NCBI GenBank assembly: GCA_023014485.1
Contig: JAJOZX010001571.1
Location: forward strand, 502,501-566,500
Direction of reading: 5' to 3'
Length of the DNA: 64,000 bases
Source: Bathynomus jamesi
Lineage: Eukaryota; Arthropoda; Malacostraca; Isopoda; Cirolanidae
The notes below the pieces were generated by a model, which was not told where the DNA came from, made no database searches, and saw nothing but the letters and a program-made list of their open reading frames with translations. The position numbers were made by a program, and so were the translations under genes. Each line of letters opens with the position of its first letter. Positions within the stretch are counted from its first letter, which is position 1. Below, piece by piece: positions 1-9,587 of the stretch.

Positions 1-457
1 GACGTCACATTTTCCCGTCATTAATTTCCCTTCATCATATCTCTAGTATTCAATGTATGAAAATTCTTAAACATCATAATAAAAACTGTACACTCTATAG
101 AAATCATTATTTACATGTTATGTAGTATAAATATAACTATTATTCGACCATATCCCTCCCCCCATACGTCCATATCTTATCTTGATCATTATCCTATGTC
201 AATTTTATTAAATATTCATTTTGCTCGTGAAATGCAAAACTTTACGCATTCGTTCGAAAACGCGCAAATACGTTCTCGTATTATTTTTTTATTATTTTTT
301 TTCAAGTGCGTTCACCCCTCGCAAGATATTCATAAATGCTTATGCAAGTGTACGAAATTCGCAAATCAGCATAAATCGAACATTTGAAAACGTGAAACCT
401 CCTGTCCCTCTGATTTCAAATTTATAAGATGTTATAGCATATTATGTTGTATATAAA
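1..457. other. AT-rich left flank, no gene seen
   Basis: AT-rich sequence up to the first transposon. The only open frames are short, lack recognisable motifs and overlap each other, so I call no gene. It ends with the TTA at 458-460 that forms the left target duplication of the next element. Confidence 0.6.
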
Positions 458-713
458 TTACACTGTGTAACAATGATTCGGTTTATATAGAATTTTTTAT
501 TTTTTTTATATGCATTTGTGGTCGCTGAGCCCAAATCTGGCCTTGGTTTGTGTGTATCATCAATGGTTTCAGAGATAATCCATTTTTCATGTTTTACCAG
601 TATAATGTTATTATGGGCGCAGCAATATCAGAATAATCAGGAATTGTTGAGAAGAATCCGGATGTTCGTTGACAGTTTCTTGCTCTAGAAATTGCCCGAA
701 ACTTCCACTGTGC

Positions 714-748
714 TATATAAAGAAGAGCGCAGAGTCTGAGAAGTCAGT
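714..748 (+). promoter_or_regulatory. Core promoter of copy A: TATA box plus TCAGT initiator
   Basis: TATATAAA lies at 714-721 and the arthropod initiator consensus TCAGT at 744-748, with the initiator A 32 bases after the first T of the TATA box. That is the canonical spacing for a TATA-directed start. The open reading frame starts 240 bases downstream, and a polypyrimidine-AG (ctctatatctgcag, ending at 954) suggests a spliced 5' leader. The start site itself is inferred. Confidence 0.6.
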
Positions 749-986
749 AAGTGTGAGCACACAAAGAAAGCAGGTTGTTTGTCTGATGGTTACCAGCACT
801 GAGGTACTGTGTTTCTGTGCTTCTCTCTGCTGACGATTTGAGTGTTATCGATCTTTTTTATTGCGGACATTATTTCAGTGTTGTGAATACATCTTTTTTC
901 TGGAATCTGTAATCTGTTGCAGATTTAATAACTCTTCTCTCTATATCTGCAGGTTATGATTAATGTAGTACAGTTTGGTAAGGAGA

Positions 987-2750
987 ATGGCAACTAGAGC
1001 TTGTAAACACTCGCCGGATATATTCTGCTACGTTTGTGGGTATTACATAGGCCCCAAGCAAGTATCGCACAAGATTGTGAAAGGCACCAAGTTCTGGATC
1101 GCGTATCGGCTCTATTTTGGTATACCTATGGGTGACCAAGATAAGCCCTGGACACCCCATGTGATCTGTGGAAGTGCCGCTCCACACTTGAAGGGTGGCT
1201 GCGGGGAGTACGCAAGGAAATGCCCTTTGTGGTACCCAGAATATGGAGAGAACCAAAAAGCCACCAAGACGATTGCTACTACAGCATGGTAGATGTTTCT
1301 AAGTACAGGAAAGTTAAAGGAAGGCAGACTCTTCAGTATCCAAGCATAGCGTCGTCCATAGCTCCTGTACCACATGGCGAAGGTCTTCCAATACCACGTC
1401 CACCAGAACAGGTATCTATCCATTACTTTCCCTTCTGTATTTACAGACTGTGGGTCATTATGTGTCGATTTTTCTTAGTGCTGATGCTATTCTACATATA
1501 TAGCAACGCCTATATTTTGTTTCTTTGCTTTGCAGGTTGAAAATGAGGATGCAGCTAGCTCATCTGAGATGTCGGCTGGTGAGGACAGTCAAGATGAAGA
1601 ATATACAGTAACTTTCAGTAGAAACCATCACTTTCCAAATCAGAGGGAATTGGACGACTTAATTAGAGATTGGGGTCTGACGAAATCAGGGTCTGAGCTT
1701 CTGACCTCCAGACTCAAAGAGTGGAATTTGCTTGGAGAAGGCTGCAAGAGCACTGTATACTGAAAGCGGCATGAAGAGTTTGCAAGGTTCTACGATGTCA
1801 ATGGCTCTCTCTGTTATTGCAGCGAGGTTAATGGTCTATTCACAGCTATTGGGTTAACACATATACCATCAGAGTTGCGCCTGTTTATTGACAGTTCACC
1901 TCGGAGTTTAAAAGCTGTTCTACTCCACAATGGGAACAAATATCCATCTATACCAGTTGCACATTCTGTTCAAATGAAAGAGGACTATGAAAATGTCAAA
2001 CAACTGCTCACTCAAATCAGGTATGAACAATATAACTGGGACGTGTGTGGTGATTTCAAAATGATCGGTTTCCTGTTAGGTTTACAAGGAGGGTTTACTA
2101 AATATTCATGTTTTCTTTGCCTGTGGGATAGTAGGGCTTCAACTGAGCACTATAAAACAGTTCAGTGGCCTCCACGTGAAGGACTGCAACCAGGAAAGTA
2201 CAATGTACTCAGGGAACCTCTTGTGAAGCCTGACATAGTTCTGCTACCACCTCTCCATATTGAGTTGGGTCTAATTAAGCAGTTCGTAACTGCGTTAGAT
2301 TTTGGAGGGGAAGTTTTCCAACAGATTCGGGTCATGTTCCCTAAACTCTCAGGCCAAAGTCAAGGCTGGCATCTTTGTAGGACCACAAGTCAAGGCGTTG
2401 TTGAATTCAAAGAACCTTGAAGCCAAGATGACTCCGATCGAAAAAGAGGCTTGGTGTGCTTTTCGTGATGTGGTTCGTGGTTTTTTTGGCAACCATAAAG
2501 CACCAAACTATAAGGAGTTAGTGTCAAACTTGAATAAGTGCTATGGCAAAATGGGGTGCCGTATGTCTTTAAAATTACACTGTCTGTATTCACATCTAGA
2601 CATTTTTCGTGATAACCTGGGCGATGTGAGTGAAGAACAATGGCGAAAGATTCCATCAAGATATTCAAACGATGGAGAAAAGGTACCAGGGCCATTGGGA
2701 TGCTTCCATGATGGGAGACTACGTCTGGTCGCTGATCAGAGAGGATAAGA
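987..2750 (+). pseudogene. CACTA-like transposase gene, copy A (broken, one intron)
   Basis: Homologous throughout to the better-preserved copy at 43232-44956. The N-terminus (from ATG 987) has a Cys-rich segment: FCYVCG, then a QDK..PH block, then a WREP motif read in a shifted frame near 1220-1270. A 124-bp intron (1412-1535, GTATCT...TTTGCAG) separates this from an acidic linker. The core has LFIDSS near 1880, VCGDFK near 2045, and CFLC near 2110. I read the two Asp motifs as candidate RNase-H-fold catalytic residues. The C-terminal SDEHGERFHQD block is recoverable near 2625-2665 only after frameshifting. Lesions: frameshift near 1195, TGA near 1761, frameshifts near 2340-2400 and 2640. 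The family is widespread as uncharacterised protein in arthropods; the transposase role is inferred from the element ends. Confidence 0.7.
1412..1535 (+). other. Intron in copy A transposase gene
   Basis: The donor CAG|GTATCT and the acceptor TTTGCAG bound 124 bases whose removal joins Pro-Pro-Glu-Gln to Val-Glu-Asn-Glu in frame (phase 0). The equivalent position in copy B (about 44570) reads straight through without an intron. Confidence 0.65.
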
Positions 2751-3153
2751 ATGTTCATACGCGGAAGTCTCTTTCTTCAGTGCATTTTTAAGGAACGCAC
2801 ACTGCATAATGAGGCTTGTTATTCTCTTATCGGTTCTCCTCATGATATATATTATATCCTTTGCACCATTTTGGGTTTGTCAAACAATTTTGGCTCAATG
2901 AACATTAATTTCCAATTGTGTTTTTATTTTCAGAAAATATTTATGTTAGCCTTCTTTATATACTTTGCCATACGAAAAGTGTTATAACCTATATTTTTGA
3001 AACGGTTGATGATAGAGCAAAACCAATATAATTTTTGGAATCAGCGCCCCGAAATCATTAAGAAACGACAGAAAAATCACAATAAACAGAAAATTTTTAA
3101 AATTTTGTTACCCAGTGTTATCTCGTATGTGCCCATGTACTTGTGTTGTACTA

Positions 3154-3231
3154 ATAACCATATATAATAACCATATATAATAACCATATACTATAACCAT
3201 ATATTATAACCATATATAATAACCATATATA
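3154..3231. repeat. 13-bp minisatellite, six copies
   Basis: Six tandem copies of ATAACCATATATA, with only the last two or three bases varying between copies. It lies just outside the right end of the CACTA-like element. Confidence 0.85.
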
Positions 3232-3340
3232 AATATAAAAACACTGTAAGAATTGTAAACGACGTAATGTACTTCAATGAAACTGTAATTAAATGTAATG
3301 ATTTAATATATAATGTAAGAATGTACTTTAATAGAACTGT

Positions 3341-3478
3341 AATGGACAATCATAAGCGAATGTGAAGTAATCCATAATCGCAATCATAAATGTAATAAAC
3401 CAAAACTAAAATGTACTCAGTAATGTGCTTAAATTGTACTCATGTGTTACTCCGAAATTATGTCGCCCTTTAGAAATG
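3341..3478. repeat. Dispersed repeat, first copy (pair with 4153-4283)
   Basis: About 135 bases starting taatggacaatcataagcg recur 812 bases downstream at 4153-4283 in the same orientation, with few substitutions over most of the length. No coding content. The second copy is bounded on both sides by (TA)n. Confidence 0.8.
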
Positions 3479-4092
3479 CAAAGTCGGCGAAAACACGATC
3501 TTTTTTTTTTCTTTTTAAGTTTTATTTGGAATCTTTCATCTGAACATGTGATGTTTAAAAGGGGGGAAACTTAACCTTCAAACTGCATTCACCCCCAAAA
3601 AATTCAGATTATATATAAAGCATGTAATTGTAAAATCACGTCACTTCTTCACTTCTTCACTTCGATTACTTCGATTAACACTCCCGTGTTAGCAGCCTCG
3701 CTGCGAGGAGGCAGAGGCCCCTTGCCTCCTTAATTTTTAGATTCCGGCCTGAGCCATGGTCTAAAGGGGTCGAACCTCTACCCCTGTAAAATTCAGAGCA
3801 CTACCTGTAAATTTTATAGAAGTAAACTACAGCAAGAGAAACATTTTATTTTCCTCTTCGAGTTGGGCTCTCTTCAGAAGAATTTAGTCAGTAAAGTCAA
3901 TACGTTTAGTACCAAGAGAAAGTATCAGAGTATTATAGAAAGAAGAATTTACAACTGTCGACCCTATAGCGAGAGAAAGGAAATTAGAATATTATAGAAG
4001 AAAAGTATCGCGAGAAAATATCCGTTGCTGCCTCCCAACCAGAACCCCCGTCGATTCGAACCACCCCAGGGCCATAAAAGGAGGATTTAACA

Positions 4093-4093
<1 letters not shown>
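3479..4093. other. Non-coding spacer
   Basis: Contains short tandem words (cttcactt repeats near 3645-3675) and a GC-richer block near 3690-3780. I see no open frame with recognisable motifs and no terminal repeats that define an element. Confidence 0.5.
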
Positions 4094-4132
<39 letters not shown>

Positions 4133-4152
4133 TATATACATATATATATATA
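4094..4152. repeat. (TA)n microsatellite
   Basis: Nearly pure TA dinucleotides with two C interruptions. Open frames through it encode only Tyr-Ile repeats and are not genes. Confidence 0.95.
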
Positions 4153-4281
4153 AAATGGACAATCATAAGCGAATGTGAAGTAATCCATAATCGCAATCAT
4201 AATTGTAATAAACCAAAAAAAAAATGTACTCAGTAATGTACTTAAATTGTACTCATGTGCTGCTTCGAAATTATGTCGCTC

Positions 4282-4283
<2 letters not shown>
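4153..4283. repeat. Dispersed repeat, second copy
   Basis: Direct repeat of 3341-3478, here embedded between two (TA)n tracts. It reads tggacaatcataagcgaatg and onward with a longer A-tract in the middle. Confidence 0.8.
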
Positions 4284-4341
<58 letters not shown>

Positions 4342-4376
4342 TATATATAAATATATATATATATAAATAAATATGT

Positions 4377-4409
<33 letters not shown>

Positions 4410-4419
4410 AATATATATA
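4284..4419. repeat. (TA)n with internal (AC)n
   Basis: Long TA tract with an AC run near 4376-4395. It ends in the TA that serves as target site of the next element. Confidence 0.95.
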
Positions 4420-5324
4420 CAAGGCGTCCCAAAAAAATGTATACACACTTTAAATAATTATAAAGGCAGTGTTTTTTAAAATACATTTCATTTTCAAAAT
4501 GTAATCGAATCTACAGACATTATTTAATTGTTTTGTCAACGCCTGTTTTCAAACTGACGTCCGTTCTGGTCCAGGCACTGCTGATAACGCGAAGCAATGG
4601 AATCGCAAACATCACGAAACATTTCGTTTGGTATTTGTGTGCATTCTCGTTCAATGGCTGCTCTCAATTCAGCGACTGTTGCAGGTTTTATAGCGTAGAC
4701 TTTGTCTTTTAAATATCCCCATAAAAAAAGTCTAGTGGTGTGAGGTCTGGTGAACGCGGAGGGTATTCTACGAAACCCCTTCGTCCAATCCACATCCACA
4801 TCGTGCCAAGTACCACTCGCAATACTCCACTCTTCGGTCCGGATCATCTTCATTAATAGCATGGACTAATCTTGGAATGTAACTTTTCCATTGACAGCGC
4901 TTCAAAATGCGTTGGACAGACGATTCTGAAATTCCTACCTCACGACTCGCTTGCCGCACAGATTTTCTTGGACTTTGGTGATACGTTTCCAGTACTCTTT
5001 CTTGCTTTGTGGGGCTTGTCGATGTCCGTGGTCTTCCGGAACGCTTCTTGTGGACATTCTGAACAGTTCCATCGGCTTCAAACTTATCTCTAATTCGAGT
5101 GATGGTAAGTCGCGTTGGTGGATCTGTTTGAAACTCCCCCCTAAACTGTCTTTGCACTTCAACTGCGTTTTCACACTTCCAGTAGCATTTTAGAATGAAT
5201 TTCCTTTGTTCAAAGCTTAGTCTGACTGCCAGTATTAATTCTAATGGGTTTAACTTGGAAAGAAAGAAACATCAATTGAGCTATCAGCTGTTAAAGTGTG
5301 TATACATTTTTTTGGGACGCCCTG
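4420..5324 (-). mobile_element. Internally deleted Tc1/mariner-type transposon (905 bp)
   Basis: The 34-bp terminal inverted repeats (4420-4453 and 5291-5324) differ at one position; the core is GGCGTCCCAAAAAAATGT. TA lies immediately outside both ends (4418-4419 and 5325-5326), as expected for this superfamily. Inside are only the two ends of the transposase gene, so the copy cannot encode an active enzyme and would depend on another copy. Its precise ends and single TIR mismatch suggest fairly recent movement. Confidence 0.9.
4536..5157 (-). pseudogene. Transposase remnant missing the catalytic core
   Basis: Reading on the minus strand, the first part is a helix-turn-helix DNA-binding region: a GRPRTS linker followed by [19 protein letters not shown] and a VEYCEWYL motif. 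The second part is the C-terminal end with FLWGYLKDKVY and an ERECTQIPNEMFRDVC tail. The DDE Asp motifs that should lie between them are absent because the internal segment is deleted near 4790-4830, and the frame shifts at the join. The two-part HTH plus FLWGYLK layout is typical of insect Tc1/mariner-like transposases of this lineage. Confidence 0.85.
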
Positions 5325-5370
5325 TATATATAAATAAATATATATATATAAATATATATATATATAAATA

Positions 5371-5420
<50 letters not shown>
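5325..5420. repeat. (TA)n microsatellite
   Basis: TA and ATAAATA low-complexity sequence between a Tc1/mariner end and a fold-back element. Confidence 0.95.
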
Positions 5421-5422
<2 letters not shown>

Positions 5423-5535
5423 GATGAATAAAACCACGAAGGAAAGGAAACACAAAACCATTTTGTGTTTCCTTTCCTTCATGGTTTTATTCATCATAAA
5501 TATTTTTCACGTGTTACTTTCGTGAAATAATTTTC
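5421..5535. repeat. Fold-back element, small (pair with 51071-51257)
   Basis: Arms 5421-5457 and 5461-5497 (37 bases each, one mismatch) are separated by a 3-base loop, so the single strand forms an almost perfect hairpin. The outer part 5498-5535, complemented, reads gaaaattatttcacgaaag and onward, matching the outer part of the fold-back element at 51.07 kb. Both copies lie in (TA)n. Confidence 0.85.
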
Positions 5536-5549
5536 ATATATATATATAA

Positions 5550-5603
<54 letters not shown>

Positions 5604-5663
5604 AATATATATTATATATATATATAAAAAAATCTATATGTATATATATATATATAAATCTAA

Positions 5664-5714
<51 letters not shown>
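5536..5714. repeat. (TA)n microsatellite
   Basis: TA-rich low complexity with short A and T runs, running up to the TIR of the next element. Confidence 0.95.
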
Positions 5715-5716
<2 letters not shown>

Positions 5717-6668
5717 TGTGTCCGTAAAGTCATGGTGGGATTTTAAATAGCTATATTATTGCAACGAAACATGATAATGAGATGAAAAAAAGGCAAATTG
5801 AAGAACAACTCTAAAAGAATAACTTTATTTAACGTAGTTCGATATGGGCTCCTCTGGTAGCCCTGCAGATATCTAGGCGGTGATTCAATTCCAGCCACAC
5901 ACGCCCAAGAACATCAGGAGTGACGGATGCGATAGCTTCCGTGATTCGCTCGTGCAAGTGATGAATATCCCTAATGGGTACACTGTACACGCTTTGCTTG
6001 ACGTAACCCCACAAATAAAAGTCCAAAGGTGTCAGGTCCGGAGAGCGTGGAGGCCATGGCTTCCATCCTCCTCTTCCTATCCATCTCTGTGGAAATTTTT
6101 CATTAAGGAATTCTCGAACAACGTTGGCATAGTGCGGAAAACACCATCTTGCTGAAAGATGACATTATTGTCAATAAATTGGGGTACTGCAAAATGTTCC
6201 AACATAGCGAGGTAGTTGTGTGACGTCACAGTGGGTTCCGCGAAGAAAAGTGGGCCAATCACTCGATCTCGTGCTAGAGCACACCACACATTAACTTTCG
6301 GGCTATTACGCTCATGTTCAACATAGGCATGTGGACATCCTAGACTAACTACGAGATAAAGGTTAAGCTTAGCCTAGACTAACTACAAGATACAACTTTG
6401 AGAGTTGTTCTTAAATTTGGCATTGTTTCATCTCATTATCATGTTTCGTTGCAATAATATAGCTATTTAAAATCCCACCATGACTTTACGGACACACATC
6501 ACCGCCTAGATGTCTGCAGGGCTACCAGAGGAGCCCATATTGAACTACGTTAAATAAAGTTATTCTTTTAGAGTTGTTCTTCTATTTGCCTTTTTTTCAT
6601 ATCATTATCATGTTTCGTTGCAATAATATAGCTATTTAAAATCCCACCATGACTTTACGGACACACTG
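5715..6668 (-). mobile_element. Rearranged Tc1/mariner-type transposon with a duplicated end
   Basis: The left end begins CAGTGTGTCCGTAAAGTCAT. A long inverted counterpart lies at about 6403-6497 (some 95 bases, about 90% matching). A second counterpart lies at 6498-6668, ending in CACACTG before TA (6669-6670). The outer piece also repeats, inverted, the coding segment at 5829-5883. The copy therefore has one left end and two right ends, which suggests that a second truncated element or an end duplication is fused to it. Confidence 0.8.
5829..6345 (-). pseudogene. Tc1/mariner-type transposase C-terminal half (broken)
   Basis: The minus strand shows VWCALARDRVIGPLFF, then IFQQDG (the second catalytic Asp), and after a frameshift near 6140 the RSPDLTPLDFYLWGYVKQ motif that carries the third acidic residue. 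A tail ending ATRGAHIELR follows. The N-terminal helix-turn-helix region and first catalytic Asp are missing upstream of 6345, where the sequence switches to short direct repeats (cctagactaact). The copy is dead. Confidence 0.8.
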
Positions 6669-6674
6669 TATATA

Positions 6675-8068
6675 CTGGGTGATCCAGATAAATGGGACCC
6701 ATAAAAAAAAGCCAAATATTCTTAATATTTAATTCCTTTCATAAAAACTATATATCATTCGAAAGAGTAGAGTTACAAGTTTATTATGAAATTTATTTTT
6801 TTAAAATGACTCCTTTCAAATGTGCTCCATTAGTTGCCAAGCATTCCAGTGTTCTCGCTTGTAAGTTCTGCATCACTTTTGCAAGAGTGTGCGGTGGTAT
6901 GGCCTGTATCTCATTTGTGATGGCGGCCTTCAATTCTTGCAAGGTCGTTGGGTTATTTCTGTAGACCCTACTCTTTAAATATCCCCAGAGATAATAATCT
7001 AAGGGAGAAAAATCTGGAGACCTTGCGGGCCATTCAACGTCTCCAAATCTTGAGATTAACTCGCCTGGAAACGTTTGACGCAAAACTGCCATGCAGTTCC
7101 TCGTGGTATGGCAGGTAGCTCCGTCTTGTTGGAACCAGTGGTTTTCTAGACAAAGATGTCTTAATTTAGGAATAAGGAAATCGGTCAACATTTTTCCGTA
7201 GCGATCACCATTTACAGTGACCATGTTTCCGGTGGAATCCTCGAAAAAGTACGGCCCTATGATCTGAGATGCAGTAAGACCACACCAAACAGTTACACGC
7301 TGACTATGCAACGGGACTTCGGTAATATTCAATGGATTTTCTGTTGCCCAGAAACGACAATTTTGTTTGTTTACAGTTCCATTCAAGTGAAAATGTGCTT
7401 CGTCTGACATAATCAAAGTTGCTAGAAAATTGGTGGTGTCATTTACCTTCTGTTGGATCCATTGACAGAATTGTCGTCTTCGTGCGAAATCTCCATCGTT
7501 TAGTTGTTGCACTGTTTGAATTTTATATGGAAAGAGCATTAAATTTTGCTTGAATATACGGTGTTGTTCCATATCCAACTCCTAACAGCTGAGAAGCACG
7601 TCTGATGCTTATGTTAGGATTATCCTGTACAATTTCATGAGTTCTGTTAATGATCTCGTCTATCCTTGCTGTGCGCACTCTTCCAGTTGGTTTTCTTTTT
7701 CCAATGCTGCCAGTTAGGGAAAAATTTCTGACACACCGACGGATTACTTTCTTAGAAGGTGATTTTGACATCTGAAAATTTGTCTTGAAAGATCTTTGAG
7801 CTGAAACTACACTTCTTCCATGCTCATAATATTGCTCAGTTATGAAACGCAGCTGTTCCACAGTCCATGCAGTCATCTTGAAGGGTTAGTTTTAACTAAC
7901 ACTTTTATTTTGTTTTGTATCTTATCTTGTCTTGTATGTCAAAACCTATAAAATCCTGTACAAACTTGTAACTATCCTCTTTCGAATGATGCGTATGATT
8001 TTATAAAAGGACTTATACTTTAAGAGTTACAGGGGTTTCTTTTGGGTCCCATTTCTCTGGATCACCAT
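6675..8068 (-). mobile_element. DD41D-type Tc1/mariner transposon, copy 1
   Basis: A 1.39-kb element whose left end begins CTGGGTGATCCAGATAAATG; the right end is its complement with a decayed terminus near 8068. The subterminal parts also match in inverted orientation. A nearly identical copy lies inverted at 59654-61045. TA (6673-6674) precedes the left end. Confidence 0.9.
6793..7876 (-). pseudogene. DD41D mariner-like transposase, copy 1 (one frameshift)
   Basis: Translation from ATG at 7876. The N-terminus (MTAWTVEQLRFITEQYYEHG) is followed by a helix-turn-helix region, a GSIGKRKPTGRVRTARIDEI linker and a second HTH. The catalytic domain has IMSDEAHFHLNG (first Asp), WFQQDGATCH (second Asp) and SPDFSPLDYYLWGYLK (third Asp). 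Counting from the QQD Asp to the PLD Asp gives 41 intervening residues, i.e. DD41D, the spacing of the rosa-like group. A 2-base loss near 7564, relative to copy 2, shifts the frame between the two DNA-binding and catalytic segments. It is otherwise open to the TAA at 6793. It would cut and paste the element at TA sites. Confidence 0.88.
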
Positions 8069-8089
8069 ATATTATATATATTATATATA

Positions 8090-8127
<38 letters not shown>

Positions 8128-8373
8128 TTATATATATATATTTATATATATATTTATATATATATATAATATATTTATATATATTATATATATATTTATA
8201 TATATATGTATATATTTATAATATATACTTAAACTCTATATATATATTTTTACATATATATTTATTTATATATATATATATATTATTATATATTTATTAT
8301 ATATAATATTTATATATATTTATTTTTTATATATATATTTATATATATATACATTTAATATATATTATATATA

Positions 8374-8411
<38 letters not shown>

Positions 8412-8554
8412 TTATACTCTATATATATATTTTTACATATATATTTATTTATATATATATATATTTATATATATATTTATTTTTTTATATATATATATTA
8501 TATATATATTTATTTATATATATATTTATATATATACATTTAAATATATATATA

Positions 8555-8595
<41 letters not shown>

Positions 8596-8650
8596 TATAC
8601 ATATATATATATATCTTTACATATATATATATATATATATTTATTTATTA

Positions 8651-8689
<39 letters not shown>

Positions 8690-8735
8690 ATATATATATA
8701 TATATATTTTTTTTTTTTTTATATATGTATTTATA
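8069..8735. repeat. Long (TA)n / TATTTA low-complexity tract
   Basis: About 670 bases of almost only A and T, with higher-order repetition: the phrase containing acttatactctatatatatatttttacatatata occurs twice, near 8230 and 8410. No gene. Confidence 0.95.
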
Positions 8736-9480
8736 ATGTTATAATGTTATAATGTTTCAGACCAACAAAGACACTAGGATCCACTCATGGCTGGTCTACC
8801 TGTGTTCGTAATTGTGTATTGTGTATGTCCTCCGTGGTGGCGGAGGGGACCTACAATTTTACGTGGGTTCCGAACCACAAGAACATAAGAAATTTATATA
8901 AAAACTGCCTGTACATTGGCAACGACCAATTTTTACAAAACTAAATAATTATCAATTTAAAACTAATTAATTATCGATTTATAACTAAAGATAGAATCTC
9001 TGGATCCAGAAGATCAAGTCATAATAGACTACTATCCACAAATATGTTACACTCTATATCTATTTATAACCGACATGCAAATATATCAGATCCAAAGAAT
9101 CCAGTCAATTTCATTACGGTATCCATCAATACTAGTACCTTGCCAACCAAAAATAAGTCACGGTCCATATCGATTCCGGACCAAGTCAAAATTTACCACC
9201 ATATACATTACAATATATGTACTTAGGAGGAAAAGTGTAGGTGTGGCTGTAAAGACTGTACAGTAATGTAGAAGTGCGTGTGCACCCACGTTGGGTCTCC
9301 CATTTCAAGGTGTTTGTGGGGCAAGTGAAGATCATGAGTTTTTCAATACCTCACGGTACTATTGGGGGCACCGCTCGGCAGAGGAATCTCTTTAAATGGG
9401 GTGTGTAAGGACAAAGAGTATCACCTAACCCAAGATGCTGCCTCCCTATATCCCACAACACTTGTGTTGAGCTGTGGGAT
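8736..9480. other. Non-coding stretch, probably LINE 3' UTR in part
   Basis: Low coding potential. The right portion continues into the minus-strand LINE and is probably its 3' untranslated region. A weak hairpin (tcccacaacac / gtgttgagctgtggga) sits near 9450-9480. I could not fix the 3' end of the LINE. Confidence 0.4.
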
Positions 9481-9587
9481 CTATCACCACAGAGCCTTAA
9501 TTTTACTATCTTAAACTATACCCAATCTATCAACATATGCGTCTAATCGATTTTTAAACATGTTTATAGACGTGCTACTAATTACTT

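Larger units (their letters stand above)
461..3117 (+). mobile_element. CACTA-like DNA transposon, copy A
   Basis: A 2.66-kb element with imperfect terminal inverted repeats. The left end reads CACTGTGTAACAATG and the right end, reverse-complemented, reads CACTGGGTAACAAAATTT. Both ends are flanked by TTA (458-460 and 3118-3120), a 3-bp target duplication. Similarity continues inward: a block containing CGCTGA and CAAA near 520-540 matches the complement near 3030-3050. Ends beginning CACTR with a 3-bp duplication are the known signature of the CACTA/EnSpm superfamily. Copy B at 43070-45339 has the same ends and duplication. The element carries its own promoter, an intron and a damaged transposase-like gene. 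Assignment to CACTA is inference from the ends, not from a database match. Confidence 0.75.

Noticed and set aside
3690..3780. GC-richer block suspected to be an LTR or snRNA
   Set aside because: No terminal TG/CA pair, primer-binding site or RNA consensus could be found.
4087..4486. Several open frames encoding long Tyr-Ile repeats, also at 5250-5733, 61007-61327 and 62102-62311
   Set aside because: They are translations of (TA)n microsatellites; open length comes from base composition, not coding.
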